64,000 nt of DNA from Diaporthe sp. PMI_573 (lineage: Eukaryota; Ascomycota; Sordariomycetes; Diaporthales; Diaporthaceae), in NCBI GenBank assembly GCA_021399435.1, contig JAJTUP010000027.1:682001-746000 (forward strand), read 5' to 3'. Position 1 is the stretch's first letter. Each line of letters begins with the position of its first letter. Positions 11,675-24,744 of the stretch are shown piece after piece. The translations under genes and the position numbers were made by a program. The notes under the pieces were generated by a model. The model ran no database searches. It was not told the origin of the DNA and worked only from the letters and a program-made list of their open reading frames with translations.

Positions 11675-11750
11675 TTTGCCCCCATGGCGAATCGAACCTT
11701 CAGCTCCTTAATCAATTGTTGCGAAATGTCCCATTGCGCCATCGGCCTAT
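11675..11750 (-). other. Degenerate tRNA-like sequence with Pol III boxes
   Basis: On the minus strand this reads with an A-box-like TGGCGCAATGG and a B-box-like GGTTCGATTCG about 40 bases apart, followed by T-rich DNA that could end Pol III transcription. Acceptor and T stems do not pair well, so it is not a functional tRNA. It may be a decayed tRNA gene or a tRNA-derived SINE head inside the copia element. A matching inverted GCCGATGGC lies at 11622. Confidence 0.3.
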
Positions 11751-12559
11751 AATGACTACACCATTTGTGTTTGCTCTCCGTCATCCTGGTCCCCTGGTCT
11801 GTGCGTTCCTGGTGGCTAGTACTTTGCTAGCGTCGGGTGAACATACCTAATTAGCCATATAATTATCTTAATTCACTCAAGGTAGAAACTTTCGGAAGTT
11901 GCTTCTACCTTATAAGTAAATTGTTTTCAATATATTTCGTGGAGCGCTAGCCCACCGTTCATAGTACTAAACGAATACCTGGAATGGACTTGGATGGACT
12001 GGATTGGGCTGGTGCTAGCTAGCCTACCTGACCTTGCTAATTAACCTATGTATAGATTGATAGATTCAACCAAACCCTAAGAGAAAAAGCCCTCTTTGCT
12101 AAGGCTATAAGACCTAGGTATACAAGATAGAAAAAGAGGTAGTATAGTAGTTGATAATTAATCATGCTAATACTAGTTACTTGTTTAGAAGATTGATGTT
12201 GTTATGTATGATAGAACATAGCTCGTAGTATAACTCTTAAACTTTTAGTATATAGGTGTTAGACTATGAAATCTGACTAGGGATGCCTATTAAACACAGG
12301 CTGGTAACCTTAAAGTACCTATATAATGGTGGATAATACACGTACTTTCTAACCCCTATGGCGTAGGTATCCTTATAACTAATCTTAGCTATAAGGTTCG
12401 CCCTTAGGAGGAATGTGACTCTGATTGAAGGCTAACTATATAGTCCCTTAAGGTAAGACGTAGGTAACTAATATGAGGATGATCTAAACTTTTGCTGTTT
12501 TTATCTACTAAGTTTTGTAAGACTGATATTCGAGTAACTTCTAATTAACTCTGACTTCT

Positions 12560-13774
12560 GATAGTCTTTTAATTATGTAAGTTACCTTGCTCTACAAAAC
12601 CATCAACCTGCATAGTTAACTCGTTATAGTTAACTAGTTGTTGTAGGGCCTTGTTTGGTAATACTTTTATTATGGTGTTTGCTGGATTATTGTTTTTATT
12701 AATCTACCTTAACTCGTTAATCTCGTGATGCTCGTAGGCTTGGTGGAGGGACATGATGTTAATCATTAGTCTCTTTTCGTTTATTAAACCTAGCTTGACA
12801 AGATACTTATATAGTAAGTATAAGTCTGTATAGATTACTAGTAGTATTGGAGACAACCTAAGTTGATTGGTAATAATCTATAGAGTTGTAGAGAGTATGA
12901 TTCCAAGGTTAAATCTATTGATTATTCTGTAGATCTCTGATGCTAGCATGCTTCTGGTGACGTACTTGTATTTAATGGAGGACTAGTGTAAGATGTTGCT
13001 ATGTATCTTGTACTATATTGTATTAAGGTCCTTCTCCTCATTAATTAATGTGATTATAAAGCCTATCTAGGAGCTAAGGTCGTGGTTATTAGTAAATAAT
13101 CCGTTAATAAAGACGATAAGTTTTACCATGGTGAGGTTAATTAGTATATACTATAGCCCTTGATCATTGTTCTTGATTTGCCAGGCAATATGCTTGTTTA
13201 GCTTGTTATGATCTACTCCCTTAGGTGCTTGTATCTATACTACCATGGAGAGATTAAAAGTAGCTTCTAGTTGATAGATAGAAGCAAGGTATGCTCTGTG
13301 TACTCGTTGTTTTAAGTAGTGTTAAGTAGCGTCTTCTTATTTAGGATTAATTAGTACAAGCTTTGCACCTTGCTCTTTTTATTTTATAAAGATGTCTTCT
13401 CTAGTGTTTGTATATCTTGTACTGTTGAAGGTAAAAGGAAGTCCTTCCTTTAGTTTATAGAGGATCTCGGCCTTTATGATGGTATGTTCCTCTATAGCTA
13501 AGAACTCCTTTGTATTAATCCTATACATATTATCTATCTATATAGTAGTTATACTAAAGCTTCCTTCTTCTATGGTACCCTTGTTATTCGTAATAAGTAG
13601 GTACGGATTATATATAGACGTGATCATGTTTAACTTCTTATAATAATGTTTATAGTATGTTATCTACTAGTAAACACTGGCCTTTATAATTCTATATAGA
13701 GGTTTCATAATTCTCATGATGGTTCTGGGTGGATATCGTGCCTTTAGCTTGATTAGAAGTGTAGTAAGAACTGT
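12560..13774 (-). pseudogene. Copia pol remnant: end of reverse transcriptase and RNase H
   Basis: Reading the minus strand shows the C-terminal half of a fungal copia polyprotein broken by stops. From about 13690 there is a degenerate reverse-transcriptase active-site strand (LLVDN where VDD is expected). Then come RNase H motifs: FINGLFTNNHDL (Asp of FVDxSFAN mutated), VTRSMLASEIY, and TDLYLL. A final segment resembles the ADAxTK tail. Changes at key residues are G-to-A or C-to-T type. The first half of reverse transcriptase lies beyond the nested chromovirus at 20105 and above. Confidence 0.85.
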
Positions 13775-13779
13775 CTACT

Positions 13780-14261
13780 TGTTATAAACAGCTCCCTTTA
13801 GACCCCTAGACCCCTTTAGCCTCCTTTAGCTCCTTTAAAGCCCTTCTAGCCTCCCTCAGCCCCTATCCGCCTCCTTTAGAAAGAATAGGCTATCTATGCA
13901 AGCCTCTAGATATAAGTGGAGAAACCAGCTAGCCTAGCTTGGCAGAATTTTTTTATTGGAGTTATTTCTTCCGCCCTTTCCTATTTCTCTTTCTAGCCCC
14001 TATTTTCTCGAGTCATTATTTTCTCCGTTAGAGGAATATACCTTTCCGAAGGTCCGAATCTTTTATGTATATATACCTAGCCTTTTCCTCTTAGATAGAT
14101 AGTTAGTTCTTTAGTTAGATTAACTTTTTCCCTCCTATACCTAGCTTGCCTCTTCCTTTCTTAAATTTGTTCTCTGTAAGATGTTAAAGAATATTTTGAC
14201 TATAGCCTTACTATGTCCCTCTACCCTTAGCCCTCTGCCCTTAATCTAGGTGTTTTTAACA
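13780..14261 (+). repeat. Chromovirus 5' LTR
   Basis: A 482-bp LTR. It differs from the 3' LTR mostly by scattered transitions. It contains the segment GAATATACCTTTCCGAAGG that recurs in the other copy with C at one T position. Confidence 0.93.
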
Positions 14262-14329
14262 GCTTAATCTGACTTACCTATCTTCCTACTTTTTTTTGTC
14301 CCCTCTTGGTTTCTATAATAACTTTAGAC

Positions 14330-17300
14330 TGGCAGACCCTTTTTGATTTCCTCCCCTCTATCTCTAGGGATTTTGTAGGAATTAATCTACTACTGCCTTC
14401 TGGAATCTCTGGCCCTTAGATTACCCTCGTCTTCTCTGTCTTTTCTCGAGGAGGCCAGTCTACCTCCCAGACCTCTATTTAAGGCCCTATCTTTTCTAAG
14501 GATATAGATGGTCTGGGTAGGACAGTTTTCTTCGCGTTTTATACTCTAAGATAAAGAATTGCCTAGAAGGAAATCTTTCCTTTAGTTTCCACCTCTTTCT
14601 TGTCCTAGCTACCCTCTCAGCCCTTGGTTTCTTGCCTTTTGCCTCCTAACTCCTATTTAGGGGGTAAGGAAAAATTTAGATTTTTTACTACCTAATTGCA
14701 ACTAGTCTTTTCTTCGGACCTATTTTACTTCTTGGTAGATTTGGCTAAAATAGCCTATTTGGCCTCCTTTCTCTGAGATTTAGCCCTTTCTTAGTTCTCC
14801 CCCTATCTTAACCTTTTTACTGGCCTCTCTAATTTTATTACCTATTTGAAATTCTTCTTGGCCCTTTAAGCTACCTTTAACAACCTAGATGCCCTTAGTA
14901 CTGCTAAAAGAGACCTATAGGCTCTAAAACAGGAAACCTCCTGCTCAGCCTATTATTTAAAATTTGTCCCCCTTGTCTCTATTCTCGGCTGGACCTCTAA
15001 TATGGTAAAAATTACTTACTTCTGTAGAGGTCTAAAAGAGAATCTTAAAGACTTTTTGGTTAGCTGAGATATGTCTCTGGATTTTTCTTCTTACATAAAT
15101 AAGTGTATTTCTCTGGATAACGACCTTTTTGCCCGCCAGAAGGAAAAGAAAAAATCCCAGCCTCTAATTCCAGCCCCTACCCCTACTACCCAGCTAGCTA
15201 TTTACCTAGTCGCTCCTATCTTAACCCTAGGCCCTATAGAACTAGATTTGGCTTAGAGGAAGGCCTTTTAAAAGGCTAATAATCTCTATATCTACTGTAG
15301 CCAGCCGGGCTACTTTATTCAAGACTGCCCCTACCCTGGAAGAAAGAAATTTACTTCTGCCTCTACCGCTACTGCTCTTTCTATACCGCCTAATTTAACC
15401 TTTACTTCTTTAGCCCTAGTACCCTATTTGGGAAAAAAGAGCAGGTAGTTAGCCTATAGCCTAATTTACCTACTCCTATTAGCTATCGGAATTTTTATTT
15501 GCCCTTAGAATTTAAACTAACTTTGCCATAGTTACCGCCTGTTTTACAGCCTACTCTATATTTTACCTCAGACTTCTTACCTTCCTATAAGCCGCCCTTA
15601 GTTGAAGATTTAATTGATGACAATACTAAAAAATACTCTGAAAAATCTAGTATTTTTAACCCTGAGGACGACCCTAACCCCGATAAATTAGTGGAGGAAT
15701 CTGAGGGACCGCTTTTGATCTAATGTATGGGGACAGGACCTCCTAAAGGGCCTCTAGAACTCCTTGCAGCTAGCCCACTGAATCCTCTGGATACCCCTGC
15801 TACCAGCCTGCTAGGGCCCCCTAGCTTTTGGCCCTTTAGCCTGCTAGGGCCCTCTAGTCCTTTAACCTTTATTTAGACTTAGACTTTGCCCCCTACTTTG
15901 GCCCCTATTTTGCCTATTTTTCGACCTATCTCAACCCTGATTTCGACCTACTATATTTACTTTTTGGACCTTGGAAATAAGGCCCTTCTTGTTCTCCTAG
16001 CTACTCTCTCTGGTATTCCCGGATCGATAATGATTAATTTGGGAGCTACTTTTTGTTTTATCGACTTTGACTTTGCCCTCGCCCAAGGGTACCCCTTTTG
16101 GAAGAAAACTTGCCCTAAAGCTTTATTAGTAGTAGATGGAAGGAAGTCTTCTGCTGGAGATATTCTCTATGAAGTTAATATTTGCCTCTAGATTGACCAG
16201 TATTTTGAAATTTTTGTTTTTTAAGTTACGAAAATCTCTAGTTACTTAGCCATTTTAAGATATTCTTGGCTTTTCTACTATAACCCTATTATAGATTAGA
16301 AGACCAGCTTAATCTCTTTTACCTTAAATATTTGCTAGCTTTCTTATTTGTCTACTCGTTTTTTGCCTTTAGCTTTGACTATTTAGCCTTTGCCTCTAGC
16401 CTCGATTTTGCCCTTCTCGGCTAGCAACCCTATAGTAGCAAGAATTTCTAGTGTAGCCCTTTTTTGATTTGCTAAACAAGATAAGGCCTAGATCTATAGG
16501 GTTTCTATTTAAGAGATTAAGGACTACCTAGCTTTTAAAGGAAACGAAAAATTCTCTAAAGAAGAAGAGGAATTTCTTTAGTTAAAGATACCTAATTAAT
16601 TTTATAACCTTCTCCCTCTTTTTCAAAAAAGGAACACCAAAAGGCTCCCTCTCTATAAGGGCACGCTCGACTGCCCTATAGAACTTAAAGAAGGAAAATC
16701 AGCTTCCTTTGGCCTCCTATACCTTATATTAGATCTCAAGCTCTAGGCTCTCCGAGTCTATTTAGACGACAACCTAAAAAAGGGCTATATTAAGCCATTT
16801 TTGTTATCTGCCGCCTTACCTATTCTCTTTATTTAAAAGCCAAGAGGTGGACTTTGCTTTTATATTAACTATAGGGCCCTAAATGCTATAACTAGGCGTA
16901 ATAAGACCCCCTTGCCCTTAATAGACGACTCTCTTTAATGGCTTTCCAAAGCTAAAATCTTTTCTTGCCTAGATCTTTGCTAGGGTTTCAACTAGATTTG
17001 AATTTGCCAGGGCGACAAACCCTTTACAGCCTTCTGTACTAGATACGGCCTTTTTAAATATATAGTAATGCCCTTCGGGCTAACTAATGCCCCAGCTGTC
17101 TTTTAGTCTTTTATTAATTATGTTTTAAGAGAATTTCTCGATATCTTTATGGTCGTCTATATAGACGATATTCTTATTTTCTCAAATTTAAAAAAGGAAT
17201 ACTTTTAGTACCTTCGAGCTATCTTTAAGAAATTAGCCAAGGCCGGCTTATTTATTAAAGGCAAAAAGTATAAATTTTTTATTATTTTAACTATTTTTTT

Positions 17301-19550
17301 TGGTTTTATTATCTCTCTAAAAGGGATTTCTATAGATTTGACTAAGGTGGCTACTATTTGAGACTAGAAGGCCCCTTCTTTAGTTAAAGAACTTTAGTTA
17401 TTTCTTAGATTCGCTAATTTTTACCAAAGATTTATTTAAAAATATTTGCTTGTCTGCTAACCTTTGTTTTTATTACTTTAAAAATCCCAGCCCTTCTTTT
17501 AGGACCCCCCCTAGCAAAAAGCCTTTAAAGCCCTAAAGGAGCTATTTACTTTAAAACTTATTTTTTGCCATTTCGATCCTACCCTTAACTCTATTCTTAA
17601 AACCGACTCCTTAGATAATGTTATTTTGGCTATCTTTTCCCAAAAGGTGCCCTATAATAGAAAGCACCTCTTACACCTTATTGCTTATAGATCTCGAAAG
17701 CTTACCTAAGCCGAAGAAAACTATAGGATAGAGGATAAAGAGATACTAGCTATTATAGACGCCCTATCTAAATACCGTTTATATACTGAGTCTCTTGCCA
17801 AACCCCTTATGGTTCTTATAGATCATTTAAATCTGTCTGCCTTTACTTTGAAAAAAGTCTTAAATAGACGACAGGCCTGGTGGGCTAATAAGCTTTCTGG
17901 CATAAATTTTGTTATTTCTTTTCGCCTAGAGAAGTTAAATACTTAAGCCGATGCCCTTACTTAAAGACCCCAAGACTAAAAGAGAGGCATAGTGGCTATA
18001 GTCTCTAAAAAAACTATTATACTATTTAAAAAAATAGTATATCTAAGAGCTATAGCTGCCTTAGCTGCCCCTATTTTCTTGAAATTTAAATCTGCCTTTA
18101 ACCTTTCGACTATTTGCTTAGCCCTTCCTTTAGATTCCTTTTTTAAGGAAATTTAATTACTACTTAAAAACCCTCCAAATTTAGCCTTTTGATACTTAGC
18201 TATAGATTTAGCTACTTGTTCTATTTAAAACGGCCTCCTTCTTATTCGAAATCTAGTTTATATACTAGAGGGCAACCTAAAAAGACAAGTTATTTCTTCT
18301 CGATATTCCTATCTAGCTGCTGGCCACCCTGGCATTACCTCTACCTTTAAATTAATTACTCGAGATTTCTAGTGGCCTTTTATTTAAAAGATTATTTAGT
18401 AGTATATTTAAAATTGCTTTATTTGTTTTAGAATTAAGCCTTCCCAACTACCCCCTTTTGGCTTTTTAAAACCTTTAGAAATTCCTTAAAAATGTTAGAC
18501 TTCTATTTCTATAGATCTAATTACTGGCCTACCCCTTTCGAATTCTTTTAATGCTATTATTATTTTTGTCGACTGACTCTTAAAGATAAGCCATTTTATG
18601 CCCTACAATACTACTCTGAATTCTAAAGGCTGGGCCCTACTATTTAGAGATAATATCTTTTGTCTTTACGGTCTTCCTTTCAAATTTATCTCTAATTAAG
18701 GTTCTATTTTTATTTTCGAATTTTCTAAGGCCCTGTATAGATTATTTGGAATTAAGCAGAATTTTTCTACTGTAAACTACCTATAGTCTGACGGCTAAAC
18801 AGAAGCTATTAATACCCTATTAAAACAATACCTTTGAGGATATATATCCTATCAATAAGACAACTAGGCAGACTGGCTCTCTATAGCTGAATTTGCTTAT
18901 AATAATTCTATTTCTTTAGTAATTAAGATTTTGCCTTTTTTTGCCAACTACGGCTTTTACCCTTGTTTTGACTCCCTATTTCTAGCCCTAGATTTAACCC
19001 TAGAAGAAGTAAAAGAATTTACTTCTTTATTTTTAAACCTTGAGAATTTTATTTGTTTAGAAATCCGCCTGGCTCAGAAAGCTTATTTTAAGCAGGCAAA
19101 TAAAAGTCGATAATCTGCTCCAAATTTTGCTTTAGGCTCTCGAGTATGGCTGCTTTGCTGCCATATTTACACTACTAGGCCTTCTTAAAAGCTCGATTTT
19201 AAACGCTTAGGGCCTTTCGAGATATCTTAGAAAATCTCTCCCTATGCCTATAAACTCAAGCTTCCCCCTAGTATAAAAATACACCCAGTTTTTTATGTTT
19301 CTTTACTTAAACCCCTAGCCGAAGATCTTCTCCCTAACTAAGTTATTCCTCTACCCCCTTTTATTGAGATTAAAGGGGAAGAGGAATTCTGGGTAAAGGA
19401 AATTCTTGATTCTAGGATTAGAGGAAAGAAACGCTAGTTTTTAGTTAGCTGGGTAGGCTATAATACACCTATCTAGAAACCTTTGGAAAATATCTTTGAG
19501 ACCGAGGCCTATTTAAAGTACCTGGCCCGGTACCCTTACTAGCCCTAGAT
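14330..19550 (+). pseudogene. Chromovirus gag-pol remnant with chromodomain
   Basis: Recognisable domains in order, all interrupted by stops: gag from about 14330; a zinc knuckle at 15281-15331 where the first Cys and the His are both Tyr; a protease at about 16030-16190 where the active Asp-Ser-Gly reads Asn-Leu-Gly; reverse transcriptase about 16640-17430 with MPFGLTNAP and the intact active-site strand YIDDILIFS; RNase H about 17560-17990; integrase about 18280-18960 with GHPGI and a broken zinc-binding region; and a chromodomain at 19381-19540 (FWVKEILDSR, then FLVSWVGY). Chromodomain integrases are known to direct insertion towards methylated histone marks. Stops come mainly from CAG/CAA/TGG codons changed to TAG/TAA, as RIP predicts. 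Confidence 0.9.
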
Positions 19551-19617
19551 ATTTATTTGTTTATTTGTCCTTATTTTTGTTTAGCTTGTGGAACTTGCTT
19601 TAGAAAGGAGGGCCTAC

Positions 19618-20099
19618 TGTTATAAACAGCCCCCTTTAGACCTCTAGACTCCTTTAGCCTTCTTTAGCTTCTTTAAAGTTCTTTCAGCCTCCCTCAGCCC
19701 CTATCCGCCTCCTTTAGAAAGAATAGGCTATTTATGCAAGCCTCTAGATATAAGTAGAGAAACTAGCTAGCCTAGCTTGGTAGAATCTTTTTATTGGAGT
19801 TATTTTTTCCACCCTTTTCTATTTCTCTTTCTAGCCCCTGTTTTCTCGAGTCATTATTCTCTCTGTCGGAGGAATATACCTCTCCGAAGGTCCGAACCTT
19901 CTATATATATATACCTAGCCTTTTCCTCTTAGATAGATAGTTAGTTCTTTAGTTAGATTAACTTTTTCCCTCCTATACCTAGCTTGCCTCCTCCTTCCTT
20001 AAATTTGTTTTCTGTAAGGTATTAAAGAATATCTTGACTACAGCCTTACTATGTCCTTCTACCCTTAGCCCTCTGCCCTTAATCTAGGTGTTTTTAACA
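19618..20099 (+). repeat. Chromovirus 3' LTR
   Basis: A 482-bp partner of 13780-14261, preceded by a purine tract and followed by CTATT. Differences from the 5' copy are mostly C/T or G/A. Confidence 0.93.
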
Positions 20100-20104
20100 C
20101 TATT

Positions 20105-23100
20105 ATAGTATTGATTTTGACTATAGATATACTTGAGTAATATCTTAAAGTTTAGCCTTTATTTTTATCTTTATTAAGGTAGGTATTAAGTAAGCTATAA
20201 GCTGTTAACTAACTCGTTAGACTGTTGGTGACTATGTAAGAATGTCCTTCTTCTTCTCATCGTTATACCCTTGGATAATAAGGCGGGACTTTTTATATAG
20301 CTTCTTGTTCTTGCCCTTTTCCTTAATTTCTTATACTATGCGAGACTTAAATAGTTGTCCCTTGTGCTTGTTAGGATTGAAGAGCTTGAAAGAAAATACT
20401 CTATGTTTGATGAGATTCGTGACTTCCGTGTTATCAGACTCCTTAAACAGCTTGCCTAGGTTATGGATTACTCTATCCTAGCGAAGTTTTAGAGATAGTT
20501 TAAGGTTATTCTTTTCTTTTTATGTTATAAAAGCTTCTACCATATATACATTAGGCTTATTTTTTAATCCTAGAGGATATTCTTGTTAATGTCTTAGTAC
20601 TCTGGTTTTGTTAACCTTGACGGGTTTGCCTTTAGCTTTATTACCTTTAGCTTTATTACTAGCTTGTGTATTAGTTATATCACTAGTTTTGTGTTAAGGG
20701 ATGTTGTCCTTTTCTTAGTAGTATGGCTATATGACTATAGATTGGAATTTAACTAGCCTATTGGGAAGGTTTAACATAACCTTATGACTGTTAATAGAAA
20801 GAACCTTATATAGTCCCTGCTATCCTTCCTTTTTATGCTATACCCGAGCGTTACTCTGAAGTAGTATGGTGAGGATCTCTGCTGTGACTAGACTGTTTCG
20901 TGTATGTAGTATGTTGTTGACTTGCCTCTTAGTAGAAAGCTTTTATAATGCCTTTATTGCTTTCTGGATGGCTTTAGCCCTCTAAAGTGTTGTTGGTATA
21001 GGAGGTGAGTCTGTATTAATACGTGGGTATGTACTAAAGACAAGTAGTGTCGGGACTAGGCCATTAGGCCTAGTAGTATCATTGATAGCCTTGACTGCTA
21101 TCTGTAGTATGGCTTCGTCTCTATATATGCTAGTAAGGTCGTTTGTTAATATCTTGAATGCTTGCTAAAGTAGTCCGTGATACTGTTCAACCTTGCCTAT
21201 AGCATGATGTGCTTTTGTGGGGACTTGTTTACACGTAATCCCCATGAGTTTCGCCTCTGATTAGAACTCTACCGATGTAAAGTTGGTTCCTACATCGTGA
21301 ACCAGCTAGTTTGGTGGTCTGAGATATGTATCTATCTATATCATCCGTAGAGCCTCCTATGTATCCTTTATAGATAAAGATTTCAGAAATCGTGCTACTT
21401 GAAAAGAAGTAGTAGTATCTACTATGTGAAGTACTAGCTTGCCCTTGAGGTATAGAATATTTATAACAAGTTTATAGTTGAAGTCATGATCGTCTTTTAA
21501 TAAGAACTTGAATCATCTTGGTACTAGATCGTGAAGCTGGTAGTGATGATAGATCTTGTTGATTACCTTGAGAGCGCTATCCTTAACGTCTTTATATCTA
21601 GTATTTCTCAATAGTTATCCGAGTCATTTAATAGTTAGATGTCTAAACCATTGATGAAGTTGCCATAGCTTAATTTCTATAATATATGTTCTGGCTTCCT
21701 GCTTAGATAAAAAGAACCAAGTATATCCTTATTTATATATAACAGGGATAGTAACGTCTCTATCTAGCTTCTTCTGAACAAGCCTATTAATGGTGTTGTT
21801 TAGATACATACCTAGCTTGTCCATATCCACGAGATAGAAGAGAAATGGTATATTTGCCTATACTACATGAAAAGTAATGATCCCTAGTAGTGTCTTTATA
21901 TATATTGTTTTAATAGAAGAAGATTCTATACCTTTACTGAACTAAACCATAGCTTCCCCTACTTGTGAGGTATCTAGAGATATAGATAGGTCCTTATGCT
22001 TTAAAGTAAGGAATTGGTTATATCTAGTAGTAGATATCTTAGCTGCTCTAGTATCTGGCATGATACCTTGGAACTTTCGTTAAGAATAGTAGCCTTCTAA
22101 GAGGAATTGTGATGATAGAATAGTGTTGTCTTTGTCAGTAGTTATATCTTCCTCTGGGAATATACTATGGATAAAGGAAGTATCTATAAGGTATTGTACC
22201 GTGGCGAAATCATCATCATAGTCTTAGGTATCTTCTTTATCCCTAATTCTAATACCTTCAACGTTAGTAAGAAATACTACATACGCTGCATCTAACGTGT
22301 CTTTGCTATACTGCTCTGTGTATATAATAAAACTACTTCTAGCATGTCTCTGTTCCTCTGGAGAGTGTTGTGTAGACTAGTAGCCTTCCTTATAGTAGAT
22401 GTAGTACTTTTGAGACTGTTGTCGTGTATTGTCTCGGCTATATCCGTAGCTAAACCCTTGATTCCGTGGGTAACTTCCACGGGAGTACCCCCTTTGTAGG
22501 TAGCTGCTGCAAGGATGATACTCATTACCTCTACTTCTGCTTTTACCTTGAAATCTATATCTACCGTGGAAGTTGCCGTGCCCTTAGCTAAAGCTTCCAT
22601 AGCTAAATCCACGATTCTACTAATTATCTATGTATTAACGGTCAGTATAGTAAGTATTTATACCATCGTCTCTATTATTATCATTACCATCTACTTCGTC
22701 ATAGGCTTCCTCTAGGTAGTTGTTACTAGTATAGAATTGTTATATAGAGGTATTATGAATAGATATATCTAGTAATGATTAAAGATCCTGGAATAGTCGT
22801 TTATATGTACCTGCTAGTATATATAATGCATGATTAAACTTAGGTACCCCTAAACATGCTCGTATCATAGCTATATAAAGAACTTCCTTGTTCTAGAACA
22901 CTAGTCTAAGAGCTTGTTAACTTAGCTATAGAGTATTAAATAGCTTCTATAGTACCTCTCGTAAGTCCTTGTTTATATTTACTAGATTATTTCGTAAGCC
23001 TATGTATATAATGTTAGTAAAGTTAGTATAATATTACCTGTGGTTAGTGTTATGTTTAAAGTACTACTTGAGTATTATATATGTCTCCTGGAACGTCTTC

Positions 23101-24580
23101 TGTAGACTAATATAATGTATGAAGTAAGTCTTAGTATAGCCTTCTAAAATAAGTAGAAATACTGTGTAGAATTAATCTAGTTATATTTAGTACATGAAAT
23201 AAATATTTAACATCATCCGTACCTTGTTATCTAGTAAATTATACTATTTACCTATCTACTTATTCTAGTTAGCTTATGCCTTGAGGAACTTGTTGATCTT
23301 GTTAAGATCTATTAGACTATTAACATAGTATCTTGGTGGAAGTATAGTGTAGTCATCTACCTACTTAGATATACTATTGTTGTAGGTTAAGCTGTGGAGT
23401 GAAGGGATACTGTGTGAACGTGGATCATTACGTTCCGGTGCTCCTGGTGCTCCTAGTGCTCCCGATGCTCCTGGTATGCCTGGTGTGCCTGGTATTCGCT
23501 AACCCGGAGGTGGTCTGGATATATGAGTATTCCATGCCCGGGTTTCTAGCTTTATAGTTAGCTTCTGATGATAGGAAGCTTCCTTGATAGTCTCTCGACT
23601 CTCCTTTTATGGGGCTTCTAGTTCTCGACTTGGGTGTGTTTGAGAGTTATGATTAGAAACTTCCTGTTACTGTGGTTGAGGAGTTGGTTTAGGTACTAGC
23701 TTGCGTGTAATTCTATGAGGTATCTTTACTAACGTCTATGGTAAAGCTTGATCACCCGCAAGACTACTCGTACAGCCTTTAAGTCCATACAAGAGTAGGT
23801 TAATCCGTAGGGATAGAATTAATGCCTGTTGAATAGGTTATGATGATACTAGCCTCGTTAACGTCATCATTTACTCAAATAGCTTTCCTAATGATAAGCC
23901 TACTTTCTTAGCTACCTTTCCTAGTAGTGGACTTATCCTTCTATTAGATGAGAAGGAGATAGATGGGTACTTTGTAATGTATGGTATCTACTTCTAGCCT
24001 CCCTTTAATAAGCTATAAAGTTTAGATTCGGGAACAAGTATGGTGTTAGTAATAGCTATATCTGGCTATTCTAGTAAGTACTTGGCTTCGTTAAGTATGA
24101 TTATCTGATTGGCTGGTGTATTATATATTGGACTAGTATATACTCTTCGTATATAGAGGAAGTATTTAAGGTATTTAGTAGCTAATGTAGTTAGTTATAT
24201 GTTAGTAGTCTAGTCTTTAAATGTTATCTTAAACTCCTAAAATAGCTCTTTATTAATAATCTATTGAGAATCATTGTTATCTATGAATTTAAGTATGTGT
24301 ATGTTGTATAAATAGCTTTGCTTAATAGTATTGTTAAATGAGTGAATAATCGGAACAGACATGCCCTAAGCTAGCTAGTTTGTATGGAGCTGAAGGTTAT
24401 GAGGAATCCTAAATTAGTTCTTCATATCATCTACTATTACCCTGAACTTATCATGAAGGGTATATTCTTTAGTATCCTGTACTGTTGACTTTATAATTCA
24501 TAGATCCTTATTATTACTTGTTTTGATGATATGATTATTGTCCTCGTTGCTGTTACTAGTACTAGTATCGCCAGCGTTAG
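20105..24580 (-). pseudogene. Copia gag-pol remnant: gag, integrase, start of reverse transcriptase
   Basis: The minus strand carries the 5' two thirds of the copia polyprotein. Gag lies about 24500-22300. Its zinc knuckle at 22366-22409 reads KYYIYYKEGY, where the cysteines are Tyr, followed by STQHSPEEQ. Integrase lies about 21900-20700, with HDVGTNFTS, MGITCKQVP, AIGKVEQYH and AVKAINDTTRPNGLVP. The start of reverse transcriptase at about 20560-20105 has LIIQGYND and the QSP/QRLIA region before the chromovirus break. Stops are frequent. A Gly-x-x repeat (PGIPGTPGIPG) occurs in gag at about 23436-23505. The protease region was not clearly identified. Confidence 0.85.
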
Positions 24581-24744
24581 CTATGTTGTTGCAGGCACGT
24601 GACTATATAGTACGTGATACAGCTTTCCTTTAATAGCAGTCTGTGGTAGACCGTGCTTTTTAGTACTAGGGGTGGTAGTCTATAGTGGACCATGCTTTTT
24701 ATGCTAGGTAGTAGTTGTTAATTATATAAGTAGTTAGTTAAGGT

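Larger units (their letters stand above)
13780..20099 (+). mobile_element. Nested Ty3/gypsy chromovirus, 6.3 kb, RIP-inactivated
   Basis: The element has 482-bp LTRs at 13780-14261 and 19618-20099 with TGTTA...TAACA ends. Its flanks are CTACT (13775-13779) and CTATT (20100-20104), a 5-bp target duplication differing by one C-to-T change. A purine tract AGAAAGGAGGG at 19602-19612 precedes the right LTR. Order of coding remnants is gag, zinc knuckle, protease, reverse transcriptase, RNase H, integrase, chromodomain, which defines a chromovirus. It is inserted in sense opposite to the host copia element, within the copia reverse-transcriptase region just after its DITQAYLQSK-like motif. No frame remains open across the polyprotein. 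Confidence 0.95.
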
